This document shows positions 27,537 through 38,487 of a stretch of 64,000 nt of DNA, piece by piece. The stretch comes from Streptomyces sp. NBC_01231 (lineage in GTDB: Bacteria; Actinomycetota; Actinomycetes; Streptomycetales; Streptomycetaceae), in assembly GCA_035999765.1 (NCBI GenBank), contig CP108521.1, positions 3,410,001 through 3,474,000 on the forward strand, in the 5' to 3' direction. A program made the translations under genes and the position numbers. The first letter of the stretch is position 1, and every line of letters starts with the position of its first letter. Below the pieces are notes generated by a model. The model was not told where the DNA came from and did not search any database. It saw only the letters and a list, made by a program, of their open reading frames with translations.

Positions 27537-29270
27537 GTGCTCATACGACTTCTGCGGACCTATCTCAGGCCCTACAGGAAACCCATCGCTCTGCTGGTGC
27601 TGCTGCAGTTCCTGCAGACCTGCGCCACCCTCTACCTGCCCACGCTGAACGCGGACATCATCGACGACGGCGTCGTGAAGGGCGACACCGGCTACATCCT
27701 GTCCTTCGGCGCCGTGATGATCGGCATCTCGCTGGCGCAGGTCGTGTGCAACATCGGTGCCGTGTACTACGGCGCCCGGACCGCCTCGGCGCTGGGACGC
27801 GACATCCGGGCCGCGGTCTTCGACCGTGTGCAGTCCTTCTCGGCTCGCGAGCTCGGCCAGTTCGGCGCGCCCTCGCTGATCACCCGTACGACCAATGACG
27901 TCCAGCAGGTCCAGATGCTGGCCCTGATGACGTTCACACTGATGGTGTCGGCGCCCATCATGTGCGTGGGCGGGATCGTGCTGGCGCTCGGGCTGGACGT
28001 GCCGCTGTCCGGGGTGCTGGTCGCGGTCGTACCGGTGATGGGCATCAGTGTGACGCTGATCATCCGCAGGCTGCGCCCGCTGTTCCGGTCCATGCAGGTG
28101 CGTCTGGACACGGTGAACCGGGTGCTGCGGGAGCAGATCACCGGCAACCGGGTCATCCGCGCGTTCGTGCGGGACGAGTACGAGCAACAGCGCTTCCGGA
28201 AGGCCAACACCGACCTGACCGACATGTCGATGGGCACCGGCAACCTGCTGGCGCTGATGTTCCCCATCGTGATGACGGTGGTGAACCTGTCGTCGATCGC
28301 CGTGGTGTGGTTCGGCGCGCACCGCATCGACAGCGGCGCCATGCAGATCGGCGATCTGACCGCTTTCCTCGCCTATCTGATGCAGATCGTGATGTCCGTG
28401 ATGATGGCCACCTTCATGTTCATGATGGTGCCGCGCGCGGAGGTGTGCGCCGAGCGCATCGAGGAGGTCCTGGACACCTCCTCCAGCGTCGTCCCGCCGA
28501 TCGCCCCGGTACGTGAGCTGCGCCGGCACGGCCATCTGGAGATCCGCGGCGCGGGCTTCCACTACCCGGGTGCCGAGGAGCCGGTGCTCCGGTCGATCGA
28601 CCTGGTGGCGCTGCCCGGTGAGACGACCGCCGTGATCGGCTCGACCGGCAGCGGGAAGTCCACGCTGCTGGGGCTGGTGCCCCGGCTGTTCGACGCGACC
28701 GACGGGGAGGTGCTCGTCGACGGTGTGAGCGTGGCGGCCATCGAGCCGCGGCTGCTCGCGAGGACGGTCGGCATGGTGCCGCAGAAGCCGTACCTGTTCG
28801 CCGGCACGGTGGCCACGAACCTGCGCTACGGCCATCCGGACGCCACCGACGAGGAACTGTGGCACGCGCTGGAGGTGGCGCAGGCCAAGAGCTTCGTCGA
28901 GCGGCTGGAGGGCGGGCTCGACGCGCCGATCGCGCAGGGCGGGACCAATGTCTCCGGCGGTCAGCGGCAGCGGCTCGCGATCGCCCGCACCCTGGTGCAA
29001 CGGCCGGAGATCTACCTCTTCGACGACTCCTTCTCCGCGCTCGACTACGCCACCGACGCGGCCCTGCGCGCGGCTCTCTCCCAGGAGACCGCCGAGGCGA
29101 CCGTGGTGATCGTCGCCCAGCGCGTGGCCACCATCCGGGACGCCGACCGGATCGTCGTCCTCGACGAGGGCCGGGTCGTCGGCACCGGCACGCACCACGA
29201 ACTGATGGCGGACAACGAGACCTATCGGGAGATCGTGCTCTCCCAGCTGACGGAAGCGGAGGCTGCCTGA
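27537..29270 (+). CDS. ABC exporter half-transporter, subunit 1
   Basis: 577 aa from GTG 27537; the longer in-frame start at 27462 precedes a better ribosome site (GAGAG). Six-span domain first (LLVLLQFLQTCATLYLP, then GYILSFGAVMIGISLAQVVC), then the nucleotide-binding domain with Walker A GSTGSGKST, signature VSGGQRQR and Walker B IYLFDDSFSALD. The catalytic Glu after Walker B is replaced by Asp-Ser, so its own ATP site is non-canonical. Its stop overlaps the second subunit's start (TGATG). The pair forms a heterodimeric exporter of lipids or drugs; substrate unknown. Confidence 0.9.
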   Translation: MLIRLLRTYLRPYRKPIALLVLLQFLQTCATLYLPTLNADIIDDGVVKGDTGYILSFGAVMIGISLAQVVCNIGAVYYGARTASALGRDIRAAVFDRVQSFSARELGQFGAPSLITRTTNDVQQVQMLALMTFTLMVSAPIMCVGGIVLALGLDVPLSGVLVAVVPVMGISVTLIIRRLRPLFRSMQVRLDTVNRVLREQITGNRVIRAFVRDEYEQQRFRKANTDLTDMSMGTGNLLALMFPIVMTVVNLSSIAVVWFGAHRIDSGAMQIGDLTAFLAYLMQIVMSVMMATFMFMMVPRAEVCAERIEEVLDTSSSVVPPIAPVRELRRHGHLEIRGAGFHYPGAEEPVLRSIDLVALPGETTAVIGSTGSGKSTLLGLVPRLFDATDGEVLVDGVSVAAIEPRLLARTVGMVPQKPYLFAGTVATNLRYGHPDATDEELWHALEVAQAKSFVERLEGGLDAPIAQGGTNVSGGQRQRLAIARTLVQRPEIYLFDDSFSALDYATDAALRAALSQETAEATVVIVAQRVATIRDADRIVVLDEGRVVGTGTHHELMADNETYREIVLSQLTEAEAA

Positions 29271-31198
29271 TGGCGGGGCCGGCGGGGCGGATGATGGCCG
29301 GGACGGGTCCCGACCAGCGTTCGATGGATTTCAAGGGGTCGGGGAAACGGCTCATCGGGCAGTTCAAGCCCGAACGGCTGACGATCTACGCGCTGCTGTT
29401 CTGCGTGGTGGTGAGCGTGGGCCTGTCGGTGGTGGGGCCGAAGATCCTCGGCAACGCCACGGACCTGGTCTTCTCGGGCATCATCGGGCGGCAGATGCCG
29501 GCCGGGGCCACCAAGGAGGAGGTCCTTCGGTCCATGCGGGAGCGGGGTGACGGCTCCGTCGCGGACATGCTCCGCAGCACGGACTTCACCCCCGGCAAGG
29601 GCATCGACTTCGGTGCCGTCGGCGAGGTGCTGCTGCTGGCGCTGATCGTGTTCGTCATCGCCGGTCTGCTGATGGCGGGTGCCACCCGGCTGGTGAACCG
29701 GGCGGTCAACCGGACGATGTACCGGATGCGCGAGGACGTGCAGACGAAGCTGTCGCGGCTGCCGCTGTCGTACTTCGACAAGCGGCAGCGCGGTGAGGTG
29801 CTCAGCCGGGCCACCAACGACATCGACAACATCGGGCAGACGCTCCAGCAGTCGATGGGCCAGCTGATCAACTCGGTGCTCACCATCATCGGCGTGCTGG
29901 TGATGATGTTCTGGGTGTCGTGGCTGCTGGCGCTCGTCGCGCTGGTCACCGTGCCGCTGTCGTTCGTCGTCGCCACCCGGGTGGGCAAGCGGTCGCAGCC
30001 GCACTTCGTGCAGCAGTGGCGCACCACCGGCAAGCTCAACGCGCACGTCGAGGAGATGTACACCGGGCACAACCTGGTGAAGGTGTTCGGGCGGCAGGAC
30101 GAGTCGGCCGCGCTGTTCGCCGAGCAGAACGACGCGCTGTACGAGGCCGGGTTCAAGGCGCAGTTCAACAGCGGGGTCATGCAGCCGCTGATGATGTTCG
30201 TGTCCAACCTGAACTACGTGCTGGTCGCGGTCGTCGGTGGGCTCCGCGTCGCTTCCGGCACGCTGTCCATCGGTGACGTGCAGGCCTTCATCCAGTACTC
30301 GCGGCAGTTCTCGATGCCGCTGACGCAGGTGGCGTCGATGGCGAACCTGGTGCAGTCGGGTGTCGCCTCGGCCGAGCGGATCTTCGAACTCCTGGACGCG
30401 GAGGAGCAGGAGGCGGATCCGGTGCCGGGCGTGCGGCCGGAGGAACTGCGCGGGCGGGTGGCGCTGGAGCATGTGTCGTTCCGGTACGCCCCCGAGAAGC
30501 CGCTCATCGAGGATCTCTCGCTCACGGTCGAGCCCGGCCACACGGTCGCGATCGTGGGACCGACGGGAGCGGGCAAGACCACCCTGGTCAACCTGCTGAT
30601 GCGGTTCTACGACGTCTCAGGCGGGCGAATCACCCTCGACGGCGTCGACATCGCGAGGATGTCCCGGGACGAACTGCGTGCCGGCATCGGCATGGTGCTC
30701 CAGGACACCTGGCTGTTCGGCGGCACGATCGCCGAGAACATCGCGTACGGCGCCTCGCGGGAGGTCACCCGCGGGGAGATCGAGGAGGCGGCGCGGGCGG
30801 CCCACGCGGACCGGTTCGTGCGGACGCTGCCCGACGGCTACGACACCGTCATCGACGACGAGGGCAGCGGGGTCAGCGCCGGTGAGAAGCAGCTCATCAC
30901 CATCGCGCGGGCGTTCCTGTCCGACCCGGTGATCCTGGTCCTCGACGAGGCGACGAGTTCCGTGGACACCCGCACCGAGGTGCTGATCCAGAAGGCGATG
31001 GCGAAACTCGCGCACGGGCGTACGTCGTTCGTGATCGCGCACCGGCTGTCGACGATCCGGGACGCGGACACGATCCTGGTGATGGAGAACGGGGCGATCG
31101 TCGAGCAGGGCACGCACACGGATCTGCTGGCGGCCGACGGGGCGTACGCCCGGTTGTACAAGGCGCAGTTCGCGCAGGCGGTGGCCGAGGTGGACTAG
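29270..31198 (+). CDS. ABC exporter half-transporter, subunit 2
   Basis: 642 aa from ATG 29270, coupled to subunit 1. After a Met/Gly-rich front the membrane domain begins RLTIYALLFCVVVSVGLSVV; an extracellular insert of about 60 residues follows the first span. The NBD has Walker A GPTGAGKTT, a normal Walker B with Glu (VILVLDEATSSVD) and a degenerate signature VSAGEKQL instead of S-G-G-Q. With subunit 1 this gives one consensus and one degenerate ATP site, the usual architecture of heterodimeric exporters. Confidence 0.9.
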   Translation: MAGPAGRMMAGTGPDQRSMDFKGSGKRLIGQFKPERLTIYALLFCVVVSVGLSVVGPKILGNATDLVFSGIIGRQMPAGATKEEVLRSMRERGDGSVADMLRSTDFTPGKGIDFGAVGEVLLLALIVFVIAGLLMAGATRLVNRAVNRTMYRMREDVQTKLSRLPLSYFDKRQRGEVLSRATNDIDNIGQTLQQSMGQLINSVLTIIGVLVMMFWVSWLLALVALVTVPLSFVVATRVGKRSQPHFVQQWRTTGKLNAHVEEMYTGHNLVKVFGRQDESAALFAEQNDALYEAGFKAQFNSGVMQPLMMFVSNLNYVLVAVVGGLRVASGTLSIGDVQAFIQYSRQFSMPLTQVASMANLVQSGVASAERIFELLDAEEQEADPVPGVRPEELRGRVALEHVSFRYAPEKPLIEDLSLTVEPGHTVAIVGPTGAGKTTLVNLLMRFYDVSGGRITLDGVDIARMSRDELRAGIGMVLQDTWLFGGTIAENIAYGASREVTRGEIEEAARAAHADRFVRTLPDGYDTVIDDEGSGVSAGEKQLITIARAFLSDPVILVLDEATSSVDTRTEVLIQKAMAKLAHGRTSFVIAHRLSTIRDADTILVMENGAIVEQGTHTDLLAADGAYARLYKAQFAQAVAEVD

Positions 31199-31221
31199 CC
31201 GCTCAACCGCTCCGCGGGGAG

Positions 31222-31263
31222 AGCCACGATGGCCCGTCAGTCGTCTGCCGGTCCGTCGTGGCT
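31222..31263. terminator. inverted repeat between convergent genes
   Basis: Arms AGCCACGA and TCGTGGCT with a 26-nt loop lie between the convergent ends of the exporter (31198) and hrdA (31288). Possible bidirectional terminator; the long loop lowers confidence. Confidence 0.35.
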
Positions 31264-31287
31264 GGTCGCGCCCACCCCCAGATGGTT

Positions 31288-32637
31288 TCAGTCGAGGTAT
31301 CCCCGCAATTGATCCGCGAAGGCGTGGTCCCGGAGTTTGTTGAGGGTCTTCGACTCGATCTGGCGGATCCGTTCCCTCGTCACGCCGAAGATGCGGCCGA
31401 TCTCCTCCAGGGTGCGCGGGCGGCCGTCCGCCAGGCCGTAGCGGAGTTGGACGACCTTGCGCTCGCGTTCGCCGAGGGTGGAGAGGACCGCCTCCAGGTG
31501 TTCGCGGAGCAGCAGGAAGGCCGCCGACTCGACCGGGCTGGCCGCGTCGCCGTCCTCGATGAGGTCGCCGAGGGCGACCTCGTCCTCCTCGCCGACCGGG
31601 GCGTGGAGCGAGACCGGTTCCTGGGCCAGCCGCAGGACCTCGCTGACGCGTTCCGGCGCCAGGTCGAGGTGATGGGCGACTTCTTCCGGCGTCGGTTCGT
31701 AGCCCCGCTCCTGAAGCATCCGGCGCTGGACGCGGATGACCCGGTTGATCAGCTCGACCACATGGACCGGGACGCGAATGGTGCGGGCCTGGTCGGCGAG
31801 AGCCCTGGACATGGCCTGGCGGATCCACCAGGTGGCGTACGTGGAGAACTTGTAGCCGCGGGCGTAGTCGAACTTCTCGACCGCCCGGATCAGGCCCAGG
31901 TTGCCCTCCTGGACCAGGTCGAGCATGGTCAGGCCGCGGCCGACGTACCGTTTGGCGACGGAGACGACCAGCCGCAGGTTCGCCTCGATCAGGCGGCGTT
32001 TGGCCATCCGGCCCAGGACGACGAGCCGGTCCAGGTCGAGGGCGAGCCGGCTGTCCAGGTCGGGTGCGGTGCTGAGTTTCTCCTCGGCGAACAGGCCGGC
32101 CTCGACCCGGCGGGCCAGGTCGACCTCTTCGGCCGCGGTGAGCAGCGGGATGCGTCCGATCTCCCGCAGGTACTGGCGGAACAGGTCCGAGGAGGGCCCG
32201 CTGGTGTCGGGCTTGGCGCGGGTCGGTTCGGGTGGTTCGACGGGTTCCGGCTCGGGGGCCTCGGCGGTCTCGACCACGTCCGGGGGTGGTTCGTCCAGCT
32301 CGGCCGGGGTCTCCGGCTCCGCCTCGGGGTGGTGCACGGCACGGCTCTGCGCCGGGACCGCGGCGAGTACGTCGGTCTCCGGATCCGGTTCCGTGTCGTC
32401 CGTCCCGATGTCGGTCTGGGTGAGGGTCTGGGTCTGCACGGGGGCGACCTCCAGGATGATCGCTGCTGAGGTGTGCGGCAGCGGTACTTCGGGGGCGGAG
32501 TCGACGGCCTCGCCGCTGTCCGTCCCGTACGCGTTGAGCGGAACCGCGGGGGTGTGGGATCCGCTGGGGACGGATCGGCCGCGCTCCGAGGACTCAGGCA
32601 CCGGAACCCAGTGTGGAGTACGACACATCACCGCCAC
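31288..32637 (-). CDS. hrdA: primary-type RNA polymerase sigma factor HrdA
   Basis: 449 aa from GTG 32637 (ATG 32628 is an alternative). After an acidic, Pro/Glu-rich N-terminal ~150 residues come region 1.2 ([21 protein letters not shown]), region 2 ([58 protein letters not shown]), region 3, and region 4 ([20 protein letters not shown]). This is a group 2 or HrdB-like sigma70. I call HrdA because of its position directly before dnaG, the known Streptomyces order; HrdA is non-essential in S. coelicolor. It lies 68 nt downstream of dnaG, on the same strand. Confidence 0.85.
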   Translation of the reverse strand: MAVMCRTPHWVPVPESSERGRSVPSGSHTPAVPLNAYGTDSGEAVDSAPEVPLPHTSAAIILEVAPVQTQTLTQTDIGTDDTEPDPETDVLAAVPAQSRAVHHPEAEPETPAELDEPPPDVVETAEAPEPEPVEPPEPTRAKPDTSGPSSDLFRQYLREIGRIPLLTAAEEVDLARRVEAGLFAEEKLSTAPDLDSRLALDLDRLVVLGRMAKRRLIEANLRLVVSVAKRYVGRGLTMLDLVQEGNLGLIRAVEKFDYARGYKFSTYATWWIRQAMSRALADQARTIRVPVHVVELINRVIRVQRRMLQERGYEPTPEEVAHHLDLAPERVSEVLRLAQEPVSLHAPVGEEDEVALGDLIEDGDAASPVESAAFLLLREHLEAVLSTLGERERKVVQLRYGLADGRPRTLEEIGRIFGVTRERIRQIESKTLNKLRDHAFADQLRGYLD

Positions 32638-32704
32638 GAGGGGCGTGCGGTGACTTTTTGAGTCCGGCCCGTGACCGCGTGGTGATCCCGCCCGAGCGGT
32701 GTCC

Positions 32705-34609
32705 TCAGAGCGCGCCGGCTCCGTGCTCGCGTAGTGCCTGGTCGTACTGCTGGAGCACCCACAACTCGTTCTGCACGGCGGCCGACTGGGCCGGATCGCC
32801 GCCCGCGGCCAGCCGGGCCATCTGGGACTGGACGTCCCGGATCCGGCGCTCCACGGCGCGACGGCGGACCGTGACCAGCACCATGCCCGCGTACACCTCG
32901 TCGACCGTGCGCCGCATGATGGGCTCGACGGCCAGCTCGGTGACCATCGCGCGCACGGCGTCGTCCGGGGCGGTCTCGCGGACCCGGACCAGGTACTCCT
33001 GGGGGTCCTGTACGCCGAGTTCGGCGCTGCCCGCTTCCATGATCGCCGTGCGTACCGCCGCGTAGGGCGCGGCGGTGAACTCGTCGATGCCGTAGGCGTC
33101 GAACGCCGGTGAGACCAGGTCCGGGCGCTGGAGGGCGAGTTTGAGCAGTTCGCGCTCGGTGGCGTAGACCGGGTTGCGCAGGTTCAGGGCCGCGCCGTAC
33201 GGGGCTTGACGCGGGGCGGCGTCGTACTGCTGCTGCCCCGGGCCGCGTGCCGGCGCCGGGCCCCGGCCGCCCCGGTCGCGGGCCCAACGGGCCAGCTGGG
33301 CCACCCGCTTGACCACGAACTGGGTGTCGAGGATGCCGAGCATGCCGGCCAACTGGACGGCGACCTCGTGCTGGGCGCCGGTGTTCTTGATGCGGGCGAC
33401 GATGGGCGCGGCCTCGTCCAGCGCGGCGGCCCGGCCGGCCGGTGTGTCCAGGTCGTAGCGGACGACGATCTGGCGCAACGCGAACTCGAAGAGCGGGGTG
33501 CGGGGTTCCACCAGGTCGGCGACCGCCTCGTCGCCCTTGGCGAGGCGGAGCTCGCAGGGGTCCATGTTGTCGGGGGCGATCGCGATGTACGTCTCGGCGG
33601 CGAACTTCTGGTCGTCCTCGAAGGCGCGCAGGGCGGCCTTCTGGCCGGCCGCGTCGCCGTCGAAGGTGAAGATCACGCGGGCCGAGCCGTTGTCCATCAG
33701 GAGCCGGCGGAGGATCTTGATGTGGTCGCCGCCGAAGGCGGTGCCGCAGGTCGCGATCGCGGTGGTCACTCCCGCCAGGTGGCAGGCCATGACGTCGGTG
33801 TAGCCCTCGACCACGACCGCGCGGCTGCTCTTGGCGATGTCCTTCTTCGCCAGGTCGATGCCGTACAGCACCTGGGACTTCTTGTAGATCGCGGTGTCGG
33901 GCGTGTTGAGGTATTTGGGGCCGTTGTCCGCCTCGTACAGCTTCCGCGCGCCGAAGCCGACGACCTCGCCGCCGATGTCGCGGATCGGCCACATCAGCCG
34001 GCCGCGGAAGCGGTCGATGGGGCCGCGGCGGCCCTCCTGGGCGAGGCCGGAGAGCAGGAGCTCCTTGTCGGTGAAGCCCTTGCCGCGCAGGTGGCGGATG
34101 AGATGGTCCCAGCCCTGGGGGCTGTAGCCCACGGAGAAGTGTTCCGCGGCGCCCTGGTCGAAGCCGCGCTCGGCGAGGAACTTGCGGCCGGTGTCCGCCT
34201 CGGGGCTGGTGGCCAGCTGTTCCGTGTACCACTGGGCGGCGGCCTTGTGGGCCTCGACCAGGCGGATCCGCTCACCGCGCTGGTGGGCGGGGTTGTACCC
34301 GCCCTCCTCGTAGCGCAGGGTGATGCCGGCCTGGGCGGCGAGGCGCTCGACGGCCTCGGAGAAGGAGAGGTGGTCGACCTTCATCACGAACGTGATGGTG
34401 TCGCCGCCCTCCTGGCAGCCGAAGCAGTGGAAGAACCCCTTGCTGGGGCTGACCTGGAAGGACGGCGACTTCTCGTCGTGGAAGGGGCACAGCCCCTTGA
34501 GGTTTCCGCCGCCCGCGTTGCGCAGCTGGAGGTACTCGGACACCACGGCGTCGATCGGGACCGCGTCCCGTACCGCCTTCACGTCCTCGTCGTTGATCCG
34601 TCCAGCCAC
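32705..34609 (-). CDS. dnaG: DNA primase DnaG
   Basis: 634 aa from ATG 34609. The zinc-binding domain has C41, H44, C62 and C65 (CPFHDEK and HCFGCQEGG). The TOPRIM catalytic domain contains [15 protein letters not shown] and [15 protein letters not shown], and the RNA-polymerase core includes [20 protein letters not shown]. The C-terminal helicase-interacting domain is helical and ends at 32705. The enzyme makes RNA primers at replication forks. Normal length for actinobacteria; intact. Confidence 0.96.
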   Translation of the reverse strand: MAGRINDEDVKAVRDAVPIDAVVSEYLQLRNAGGGNLKGLCPFHDEKSPSFQVSPSKGFFHCFGCQEGGDTITFVMKVDHLSFSEAVERLAAQAGITLRYEEGGYNPAHQRGERIRLVEAHKAAAQWYTEQLATSPEADTGRKFLAERGFDQGAAEHFSVGYSPQGWDHLIRHLRGKGFTDKELLLSGLAQEGRRGPIDRFRGRLMWPIRDIGGEVVGFGARKLYEADNGPKYLNTPDTAIYKKSQVLYGIDLAKKDIAKSSRAVVVEGYTDVMACHLAGVTTAIATCGTAFGGDHIKILRRLLMDNGSARVIFTFDGDAAGQKAALRAFEDDQKFAAETYIAIAPDNMDPCELRLAKGDEAVADLVEPRTPLFEFALRQIVVRYDLDTPAGRAAALDEAAPIVARIKNTGAQHEVAVQLAGMLGILDTQFVVKRVAQLARWARDRGGRGPAPARGPGQQQYDAAPRQAPYGAALNLRNPVYATERELLKLALQRPDLVSPAFDAYGIDEFTAAPYAAVRTAIMEAGSAELGVQDPQEYLVRVRETAPDDAVRAMVTELAVEPIMRRTVDEVYAGMVLVTVRRRAVERRIRDVQSQMARLAAGGDPAQSAAVQNELWVLQQYDQALREHGAGAL

Positions 34610-34761
34610 GCGGTGATTCTACGGGGCAGAACTGACACTCCTGGGGCGAGGTGACCGATCCCCCGGCCGGGGGTCCGGCCCGCCGCGCAGCGGCAATGGG
34701 ATAGAGCGCCCCCGGGGAATCGCAGCACGGGGACGGTGTGACAGTCGATCGCCGCGTCGGT

Positions 34762-36027
34762 TCACGGGATCAGACGCTCCAGCGGGACGTGCGGGTCTGC
34801 CAGCGCCTCGGTGTCCACCTGTGCCTTGGAGCGGATCAGCTGCTGGATCGGCTCTGTGACGTCCCACACGTTCACGTTCATCCCGGCCAGCACCCGGTTC
34901 TCCTTGACCCAGAACGCGATGAACTCACGCTTTCCCGCGTCTCCCCGGATCACCACTTCGTCGTAGGACCCCGGGGGCGCCCAGCCGGAGTACTCCATGC
35001 CCATGTCGTACTGGTCGGAGAAGAAATAGGGCACCCGGTCGTAGGTGACGTCCCGGCCGAGCATCGCGCGGGCCGCCGCCGGGCCGCCGTTGAGGGCGTT
35101 CGCCCAGTGCTCGACGCGCAGCCGGGTGTCGAAGAGGGAGTGGTGGAACGACGCCACGTCACCGGCCGCGTAGATGTGGGGGTCGGAGGTGCGCAGTCGG
35201 GTGTCGACGGCGATGCCGCCGCCGTCGGCCCGGTCGGCCAGCTCCAGCCCCGCCCCCTCCGCGAGGGCGGTGCGCGGGGCCGCGCCGACCGCCGCGAGGA
35301 CGTCGTGGGCGGGGTGCTCCTCGCCGTCGTCGGTGCGGACGGCCAGCACCATGCCGTCCTGGCCGACGATCTCGGTGAGCCGGGCGCCGAAGTGGAAGCG
35401 CACGCCGTGCTCGCGGTGCAGTTGGGCGAAGAGGTTGCCGAGCTCGGGTCCGAGGACGCCGTGCAGCGGGGTCGCCGCGGGTTCGACGACGGTGACCTCT
35501 GCGCCGTACTCGCGGGCCGCCGCCGCGACCTCCATGCCGATCCAGCCGGCGCCCGCGATCACGAGGTGGCCGTTGTCCCGGCCCAGGGCGGCCAGGAGGC
35601 CCTTGAGGCGTTCGGCGTGGGCGAGACGGCGCAGGTGGTGGACGCCCGCGAGGTCGGTGCCCGGGACGTCCAGACGGCGGGGCTCGGCGCCGGTGGCCAG
35701 GAGCAGCTTGTCGTAGCGCACGAGCGTGCCGTCCTCGCCGAAACGGACCGTTCTGGCTGTCCGGTCGATGGCGTCCACGGTCTGCCCGAGGTGCAGTTCG
35801 ATGTCGTTGCGCGCGTACCAGGCCGGTTCGTGCACGAAGACGCTGTCGCGTTCCTCCTTGCCCAGCAGATAGCCCTTGGACAGCGGCGGGCGCTCGTACG
35901 GGTGGTCGCGTTCGTCGCAGATCAGTATCACGCGGCCGGTGAAGCCCTCCGTTCGGAGCGTCTCGGCCGCCTTCGCGCCGGCGAGACCGCCTCCGACGAT
36001 GACGAATGTCTGATCCGCGTCGACCAC
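34762..36027 (-). CDS. FAD-dependent ferredoxin/rubredoxin reductase-like oxidoreductase
   Basis: 421 aa from the start at 36027 (GTG). The N-terminal FAD-binding Rossmann motif is IVGGGLAGAKAAETL; EERPYERPPLSKGYLLG-like sequence (HPYERPPLSKGYLLGK) is typical of the family. The NAD-binding motif is IAGAGWIGMEVAAAA, and IYAAGDVASFHHSL is the second FAD motif. The C-terminal reductase domain continues through GMEYSGWAPP and FWVKENRVLAGMNVNVWDV. It probably passes electrons from NAD(P)H to a ferredoxin or P450 partner not present nearby. It is near dgt and upstream of dnaG but has its own gap of 152 nt. Confidence 0.88.
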   Translation of the reverse strand: MVDADQTFVIVGGGLAGAKAAETLRTEGFTGRVILICDERDHPYERPPLSKGYLLGKEERDSVFVHEPAWYARNDIELHLGQTVDAIDRTARTVRFGEDGTLVRYDKLLLATGAEPRRLDVPGTDLAGVHHLRRLAHAERLKGLLAALGRDNGHLVIAGAGWIGMEVAAAAREYGAEVTVVEPAATPLHGVLGPELGNLFAQLHREHGVRFHFGARLTEIVGQDGMVLAVRTDDGEEHPAHDVLAAVGAAPRTALAEGAGLELADRADGGGIAVDTRLRTSDPHIYAAGDVASFHHSLFDTRLRVEHWANALNGGPAAARAMLGRDVTYDRVPYFFSDQYDMGMEYSGWAPPGSYDEVVIRGDAGKREFIAFWVKENRVLAGMNVNVWDVTEPIQQLIRSKAQVDTEALADPHVPLERLIP

Positions 36028-36162
36028 GTGATGCCTCCTCGTAAGCGTGCCGCCACATGCGAGCGTCCCGCACGGAGTGTGATGCGGGAAGAGGGAGTGG
36101 CCCGATCAGGCCACGGAGGGTCACATTCGGGCACGCGTCATGTCACCCCTGTCGCTTCAGCA

Positions 36163-37506
36163 TCACAGATGCCCGGTCAGACGGGCGTGAAGCGAACGCG
36201 CGGACGCGTCGGTGAGGGAGGCGATCTGATCGACGATCACCCGCTTGCCCGCGCGGTCGTCCGCCGCCTGGTCGTACAGGGCCCGGAACTGGGGGTCGAG
36301 GCCGTCGGGGGCGCGGGCGGTGAGCGCCTCGGCGAGCTCGGCGACCACGATCCGCTGGTCGGCCCGGAGCCGCTCCTGTTCGGCGCGCTGCATGACGTAC
36401 CGGTCGGCGACCGCCTTGAGGACCGCGCACTCCAGACGGGTCTCGCGCGGTACGACGAGTTCGGCGCCGTATCTCGTCAGCCGGCCGGTCCCTCCCCCAG
36501 TGCCTGAACGGCCTGGGCGGTGCCCCCACGCGGCGCGGGTGGCGGTCTCGGCGGCGAGGCAGAAGCGGCCGATGAGCTGGCTGGTGGCGTCCTTGAGGCG
36601 GGCCTGGGCGACGGCCGAGCCGTCGTAGCCGGACGGCCACCACTCCTGGTCCTGGAGCCGGTCGAGTGCGGCCGCGAGTTCGGCGGGGTCGGTGTCCGCG
36701 GCGACGTACCGGCCGACGGCGACCGCGAAGACCTCCCGGCGTTCCGGTTCGGCGCGCAGGCAGTCGGGGTCGAAGTGGCCGGCGTGCAGGCCGTCCTCGA
36801 CGTCGTGCACGGAGTACGCCACGTCGTCCGCCCAGTCCATGACCTGGGCCTCGAAGGTGGTACGGGTGCCGGGGGCGCCCTCGCGGACCCAGTCGAACAC
36901 CGGGCGGTCGTCCTCGTAGACACCGAACTTCGGGGACTCGGGGTCGGTGGGGTGGGCGCCGCGGGGCCAGGGGTACTTGGTGGCGGCGTCCAGGGCGGCG
37001 CGGGTGAGGTTGAGGCCGACGGAGGCCTCGGCGACGAAGCGTTTGGGTTCGATGCGGGTGAGGAGTCTCAGCGACTGGGCGTTGCCCTCGAAACCGCCGC
37101 AGTCGTCGGCGAATTCGTTCAGGGCCTGTTCGCCGTTGTGGCCGAACGGGGGGTGGCCCAGGTCGTGGGAGAGGCAGGCCGCTTCGACCAGGTCGGGGTC
37201 GCAGCCGAGGGCCGCGCCCAGCTCTCGGCCCACCTGGGCACACTCCAGGGAGTGGGTGAGGCGGGTGCGGGGGCTGGCGTCCCAGGCGTGGTTCTGGGTC
37301 CCGGGTGTGACCACCTGGGTCTTGCCGGCGAGTCTTCTGAGGGCGGACGAGTGCAGGATGCGGGCCCGGTCGCGTTGGAAGGCGGTACGGCCCGGTCGTT
37401 TGTCCGGTTCCGCGGCCCAGCGGGCGACTGACGTCAGGTCGTAGCCGGGGGGCGGAGTGTGGGGCTCGTGTAGAGGGTCGGTGTCTTCGGTGCCTGTGCC
37501 TTCCAT
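36163..37506 (-). CDS. dgt: deoxyguanosinetriphosphate triphosphohydrolase-like protein
   Basis: 447 aa from ATG 37506. HD-domain motifs are visible: [17 protein letters not shown] (first His), [18 protein letters not shown] (the HD pair and following His), and [19 protein letters not shown] (last Asp). The enzyme family hydrolyses dNTP to nucleoside and triphosphate, which keeps dNTP pools balanced. A poorly conserved, Gly/Pro-rich stretch around 36480-36540 interrupts the C-terminal half. In Streptomyces dgt lies near dnaG, as here. Confidence 0.9.
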   Translation of the reverse strand: MEGTGTEDTDPLHEPHTPPPGYDLTSVARWAAEPDKRPGRTAFQRDRARILHSSALRRLAGKTQVVTPGTQNHAWDASPRTRLTHSLECAQVGRELGAALGCDPDLVEAACLSHDLGHPPFGHNGEQALNEFADDCGGFEGNAQSLRLLTRIEPKRFVAEASVGLNLTRAALDAATKYPWPRGAHPTDPESPKFGVYEDDRPVFDWVREGAPGTRTTFEAQVMDWADDVAYSVHDVEDGLHAGHFDPDCLRAEPERREVFAVAVGRYVAADTDPAELAAALDRLQDQEWWPSGYDGSAVAQARLKDATSQLIGRFCLAAETATRAAWGHRPGRSGTGGGTGRLTRYGAELVVPRETRLECAVLKAVADRYVMQRAEQERLRADQRIVVAELAEALTARAPDGLDPQFRALYDQAADDRAGKRVIVDQIASLTDASARSLHARLTGHL

Positions 37507-37611
37507 GGATCGACAGTAAGCGCAGGTGGTGACAATCGGGGGGTGTCCCGCGCCCCTTGGGGACGTCAGCCTCCCCGGCGTTTCACGTCAGGGGGGTCAG
37601 CACCCGGCGTT

Positions 37612-38487
37612 TCAGGCCGACGCCAGTGCCGGTTCCGTGGTGGCCGGTGCTGCCAGGGACTGGTCGTAGCGGTGGAGGAGGAGGCGGGCGAGCGCGGGGT
37701 GGGTGCCGAGGGGGGCCGAGGCGATCCAGGGGGCCTTGTCCGCGCACTGGGTCGAGAAGAGGCCGGGGGCCGTGAAGTAGGAGGCCACGGCCACCCGGTG
37801 GCGGCCTCGGGCGGCCAGCGCCCGGACGGCCGTCTCGATGGTGGGCTTGGCCGCCGAGGCGTAGGCGGGGATCACCGGGACGCCCAGGCGTTCGGCGAGG
37901 AGGTGGGCCGTGCGGCCCGTGTCGACCGCCGCGTCGGGGTCGCGGGAGCCGGCCGCCGCGAGGACCACCGCGCTGGTGCGACGGGTCGCCTCGTCCATGC
38001 GGGTGCGCCAGCCGGCCTCGACGAGGCGCTCGTGCAGGGCCTCCACGAGGAGCGGGTGCGGGCCGAGCGGGGCGGCCACGCGGGTGCGGGCCCGGGTGGC
38101 GGCGGCCATCTCGGGGATGTCCCGCTTGACGTGGTAGCCGCGGCTGAGGAGCAGCGGTACGAGGACGGCGTCGCCGCTGCCCAGGGAGGCGAGCGTGTCG
38201 GGGAGCAGGGGCGCGTTCAGCTCGATGTGGCCGAGGTGCACGCGCAGGCCGGGGCGCAGCGCGCGGACCAGGTCGAGGAGCGTGTGGACCGTGCTCAGGG
38301 TGCGCGGGTCACGGCTGCCGTGGGCCACGACGACGAGCGCGGGCGGCTCGGGCCGCCGACGGCCGTCGAGCGAGACGAGGCCGAGCTGGGTGGCGAGCTG
38401 GCTGCTGATCCGGTTCATGATGTGCGCCGTACTGTCGAGGGTCGTGGACACGTCGCGAAGATCTTCCGACTTGCGCATCGCCGTCAT
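37612..38487 (-). CDS. sirohydrochlorin chelatase-like protein (CbiX family)
   Basis: 291 aa from ATG 38487 (ATG 38478 also possible). Two tandem CbiX-type halves are visible. The first begins PALVVVAHGSRDPRTLSTVH with the metal-binding His, then LGHIELNAPLLPDTL and VLVPLLLSRGYHVKRDIPEM; the second begins VVLAAAGSRDPDAAVDTGRT. The likely role is Fe insertion into sirohydrochlorin to make siroheme, the cofactor of NirB encoded about 15 kb away. This fits the nitrate-assimilation neighbourhood, but cobaltochelatase activity cannot be excluded. Confidence 0.82.
   Translation of the reverse strand: MTAMRKSEDLRDVSTTLDSTAHIMNRISSQLATQLGLVSLDGRRRPEPPALVVVAHGSRDPRTLSTVHTLLDLVRALRPGLRVHLGHIELNAPLLPDTLASLGSGDAVLVPLLLSRGYHVKRDIPEMAAATRARTRVAAPLGPHPLLVEALHERLVEAGWRTRMDEATRRTSAVVLAAAGSRDPDAAVDTGRTAHLLAERLGVPVIPAYASAAKPTIETAVRALAARGRHRVAVASYFTAPGLFSTQCADKAPWIASAPLGTHPALARLLLHRYDQSLAAPATTEPALASA

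Noticed and set aside
27312..29198. 628-codon minus-strand open frame opposite the ABC exporter, and similar long frames opposite dnaG, the sensor kinase and other genes
   Set aside because: High-G+C antisense shadows: His/Arg/Gly/Pro-rich composition, no domain motif, and a well-supported gene on the other strand.
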